From the NCBI GenBank assembly GCA_036388635.1, contig DASVRL010000371.1, forward strand, positions 1-6,310: a stretch of DNA of 6,310 bases. The letters run 5' to 3'. Positions 4,706 to 6,310 of this stretch are shown piece after piece. A model generated the notes under the pieces. It did not search any database and was not told the DNA's origin. It was given only the letters and a program-made list of their open reading frames with translations. Position 1 is the stretch's first letter. Every line of letters begins with the position of its first letter. Made by a program: the position numbers and the translations under genes. The stretch is from JALZHR01 sp036388635. Lineage in GTDB: Bacteria; Acidobacteriota; Blastocatellia; Pyrinomonadales; Pyrinomonadaceae.

Positions 4706-6310
4706 ATGAGGAAAATAAAAATGGCGAACAGATTATTATTTGCTTTTATCTTAGCATTGCTGCTGGCAGGTGCAGGTTTGGCTCAAACGGCGTCTTTTAC
4801 GTTTCAAGGCAAATTAAACGACGGCGGAGTAGCGGCTAACGGCACATATCAATTCGAGTTTAAATTGTTCGGCGCAAACGGCGAGCAGGTCGGGCAAACG
4901 CTTTCGGACATTCCGGCGACGGTGACCAACGGAATTTTTACGGTCAATCTGGATTTCGGCGCGGAAAGTTTTGACGGCTCGCCGCGCTCGCTCGAAATCG
5001 GCGTTCGATTAAACGGCAGCGGACAAAATTACACCGTCTTAAACCCGCGCCAGCCGATTGCTTCGACGCCTTACGCGCTGCGCAGTCTGAACGCGAACGT
5101 GGCGGGACAGGCGAGCAACTCGCTTCGTCTGGGCGGAATCGCGGCGGAACAGTTCGTGATAACGACGGACGAACGAATGACCGACGCGCGCGAGCCTTTG
5201 CCGGGCAGCGCGAATTACATTCAAAATTCGCCGAATCAGCAAACCGGCGCGGCGAATTTCAATATTTCCGGCGAAGGCAAAGCCAACGTTTTTAACGCGG
5301 CGACGCAGTTTAATCTCAATGGAACACGCGCTTTGAGCGCGCCCGGCGATTTCAATTTATTTGCCGGAACGAATGCGGGCGCGGATAATTCGACCGGCTT
5401 CAGCAATTCGTTTTTCGGCGCGTTTGCCGGACAGAAAAACACGACCGGCGGTTTTAATTCGTTTTTCGGTCGCAACGCCGGACAGAATAATCTGGACGGC
5501 AATCGTAATTCTTTCTACGGCGTGAATGCCGGGTTGCTCAACGCTTCCGGCAATGAAAATTCGTTTTTCGGTCTCGAAGCCGGATACGCCAACCAGACGG
5601 GCGGCGGCAACGCTTTTTTTGGAACTTATGCCGGTAAAGCCAACGTTTCGGGAACGCTGCTCGCTTTTTTCGGGACGAACGCCGGTTTGAAAAATACTTC
5701 GGGCGAAGCCAACTCGTTTTTCGGCGGCGAAGCCGGGATGGAAAACACCGAAGGCGACGCCAATGCCTTTTTCGGTTTCACTTCGGGCAAAAAGAATTCG
5801 ACCGGATTCAATAATGCATTTTTCGGCGCATATGCCGGGCGCGGCAACACGACCGGCGCGAACAATGCCTTTGTCGGAGCAAACGCCGGTTTGTCCAGCA
5901 ATGGAAATCAAAATTCATTCGTCGGCAGCGGCGCTGGGCTTAATAATCTGACGGGTTCGCGTAATTCATTCGTCGGCAGCGGCAGCGGCTTGAACACGGA
6001 GAACGGCAGTGATAATACGTTCATCGGAGTTTCGGCGGGCAAAGACAACGTTGCGGGCAAAAATAACACTTTCGTCGGCGCGCTGTCGGGCTTGGGAGAA
6101 AATTCGAGTCCGACCGGCGACAACAATACCGCCGTCGGTTACAACACAAGTTTTGCGTCGGGCGTGAATAACGCCGTCGCCATCGGCGCCAATGTTCAGG
6201 TTCTGCAAAGCAATCAAATCAGGATCGGCGGCATCGGGCAGTCTGTTATCGTTCCGTCTCTGGGAACGTCGGGAAAAATTTCCGCCGGCACTCTGGACAT
6301 CGGCGCAAAT
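4706..6310 (+). CDS. Secreted NSFFG/NAG-repeat protein, tail-fibre-like, 3'-truncated
   Basis: 535 codons are open to the window end. The first ATG at 4706 gives a signal peptide with charged RKIK at 2-5, hydrophobic 10-23, and a likely cut after GLA at 26. An in-frame ATG at 4721 with GAGG 9 bases upstream is a fair alternative start. Residues 29-125 form a conserved beta domain running from SFTFQGKLNDGG to PRQPIASTPYA (114-124). A linker follows with ANFNISGEGKANVFNAATQFNLNG. Residues 217-473 hold fifteen units of about 17 residues (consensus NSFFGxxAGxxNTTGxx), then a closing NTAVGYN / NAVAIGAN segment that recalls YadA-head or tail-fibre beta-rolls. In related proteins, as I recall, a coiled coil or an S74-type chaperone domain ends the chain; that part lies beyond the window. 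The product is probably an extracellular or surface protein, perhaps trimeric; function unknown. It has no evident link to the pectin genes. Confidence 0.85.
   Translation, partial: MRKIKMANRLLFAFILALLLAGAGLAQTASFTFQGKLNDGGVAANGTYQFEFKLFGANGEQVGQTLSDIPATVTNGIFTVNLDFGAESFDGSPRSLEIGVRLNGSGQNYTVLNPRQPIASTPYALRSLNANVAGQASNSLRLGGIAAEQFVITTDERMTDAREPLPGSANYIQNSPNQQTGAANFNISGEGKANVFNAATQFNLNGTRALSAPGDFNLFAGTNAGADNSTGFSNSFFGAFAGQKNTTGGFNSFFGRNAGQNNLDGNRNSFYGVNAGLLNASGNENSFFGLEAGYANQTGGGNAFFGTYAGKANVSGTLLAFFGTNAGLKNTSGEANSFFGGEAGMENTEGDANAFFGFTSGKKNSTGFNNAFFGAYAGRGNTTGANNAFVGANAGLSSNGNQNSFVGSGAGLNNLTGSRNSFVGSGSGLNTENGSDNTFIGVSAGKDNVAGKNNTFVGALSGLGENSSPTGDNNTAVGYNTSFASGVNNAVAIGANVQVLQSNQIRIGGIGQSVIVPSLGTSGKISAGTLDIGAN
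5354..6124 (+). repeat. Fifteen tandem 51-bp coding repeats (17-residue units)
   Basis: Thirteen units are exactly 17 codons, one (unit 11) is 16 and the last is 20, so the frame is never broken. At DNA level AATTCGTTTTTCGG recurs in several early units, and a 21-base match starting AATTCATTCGTCGG recurs 51 bases apart (5912, 5963), pointing to recent duplication of units 12 and 13. Early units have FFG and later ones FVG or FIG, so the array is graded. Confidence 0.9.

Noticed and set aside
4642..4839. Plus-strand frame of 65 codons starting MCGEN
   Set aside because: It overlaps the signal peptide and N-terminal domain of the repeat protein in another frame and shows no recognisable domain.
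5357..5911. Long minus-strand open frame (184 codons) opposite the repeat protein
   Set aside because: It is a by-product of the 51-bp coding repeat read backwards; the plus frame has a signal peptide, a ribosome binding site and a recognisable domain order. Other minus frames between 5039 and 6217 are the same effect.
5354..6124. Regular 51-bp spacing considered as a CRISPR array
   Set aside because: The units are coding, diverged along their whole length and in frame; there are no constant repeats with unique spacers.

Overview
The window looks like chromosomal DNA of a free-living, polysaccharide-degrading bacterium. I infer Acidobacteriota, possibly Blastocatellia. The main reason is the last gene, whose N-terminal 'SFTFQGKLNDGG...PRQPIASTPYA' domain followed by long NSFFG/NAG repeats I associate with secreted proteins of that group. 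This is recall, not a search. The secreted-protein genes are moderately GC-rich, while the central intergenic region is clearly AT-rich.

Left half (1-3400): a pectin-degradation pair arranged tail to tail. A pectinesterase (CE8) that begins before the window runs rightward to 1527. It carries two MBG-like domains, an HYR-like domain and a C-terminal beta domain. A pectate lyase (PL1) of 547 residues runs leftward from 3400 to 1757. It has a signal peptide, a beta-sandwich domain, a Pro/Thr linker and a PL1 beta-helix with its key motifs. Each gene has its own hairpin terminator in the 230-base gap between them. The enzymes act in sequence: the esterase removes methyl groups from homogalacturonan, and the lyase cleaves the resulting polygalacturonate.

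Middle (3401-4253): about 850 AT-rich bases without a convincing gene, but with structure. There is a near-perfect dyad of the GntR/FadR-subfamily (PdhR/UxuR-like) type, and a weaker second copy that exactly fills the 17-base spacer of a plausible rightward sigma70 promoter. There is also a 117-base element closed by a 14-bp interrupted stem, and several smaller inverted repeats.

Right (4254-6310): a short response-regulator remnant of 97 codons looks like the first half of a receiver domain joined in frame to the tail of a LuxR-type output domain. A strong 16-bp hairpin terminator follows it. After that comes a secreted protein gene that is open at the window end. It has a signal peptide, a conserved N-terminal beta domain and fifteen tandem units of about 17 residues. 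The last two genes share a similar 18-base dyad about 50 bases before their start codons.

The most interesting signals are the paired GntR-type dyads beside a pectinolytic gene, the structured 117-base intergenic element, the internally deleted regulator, and the shared leader dyad.
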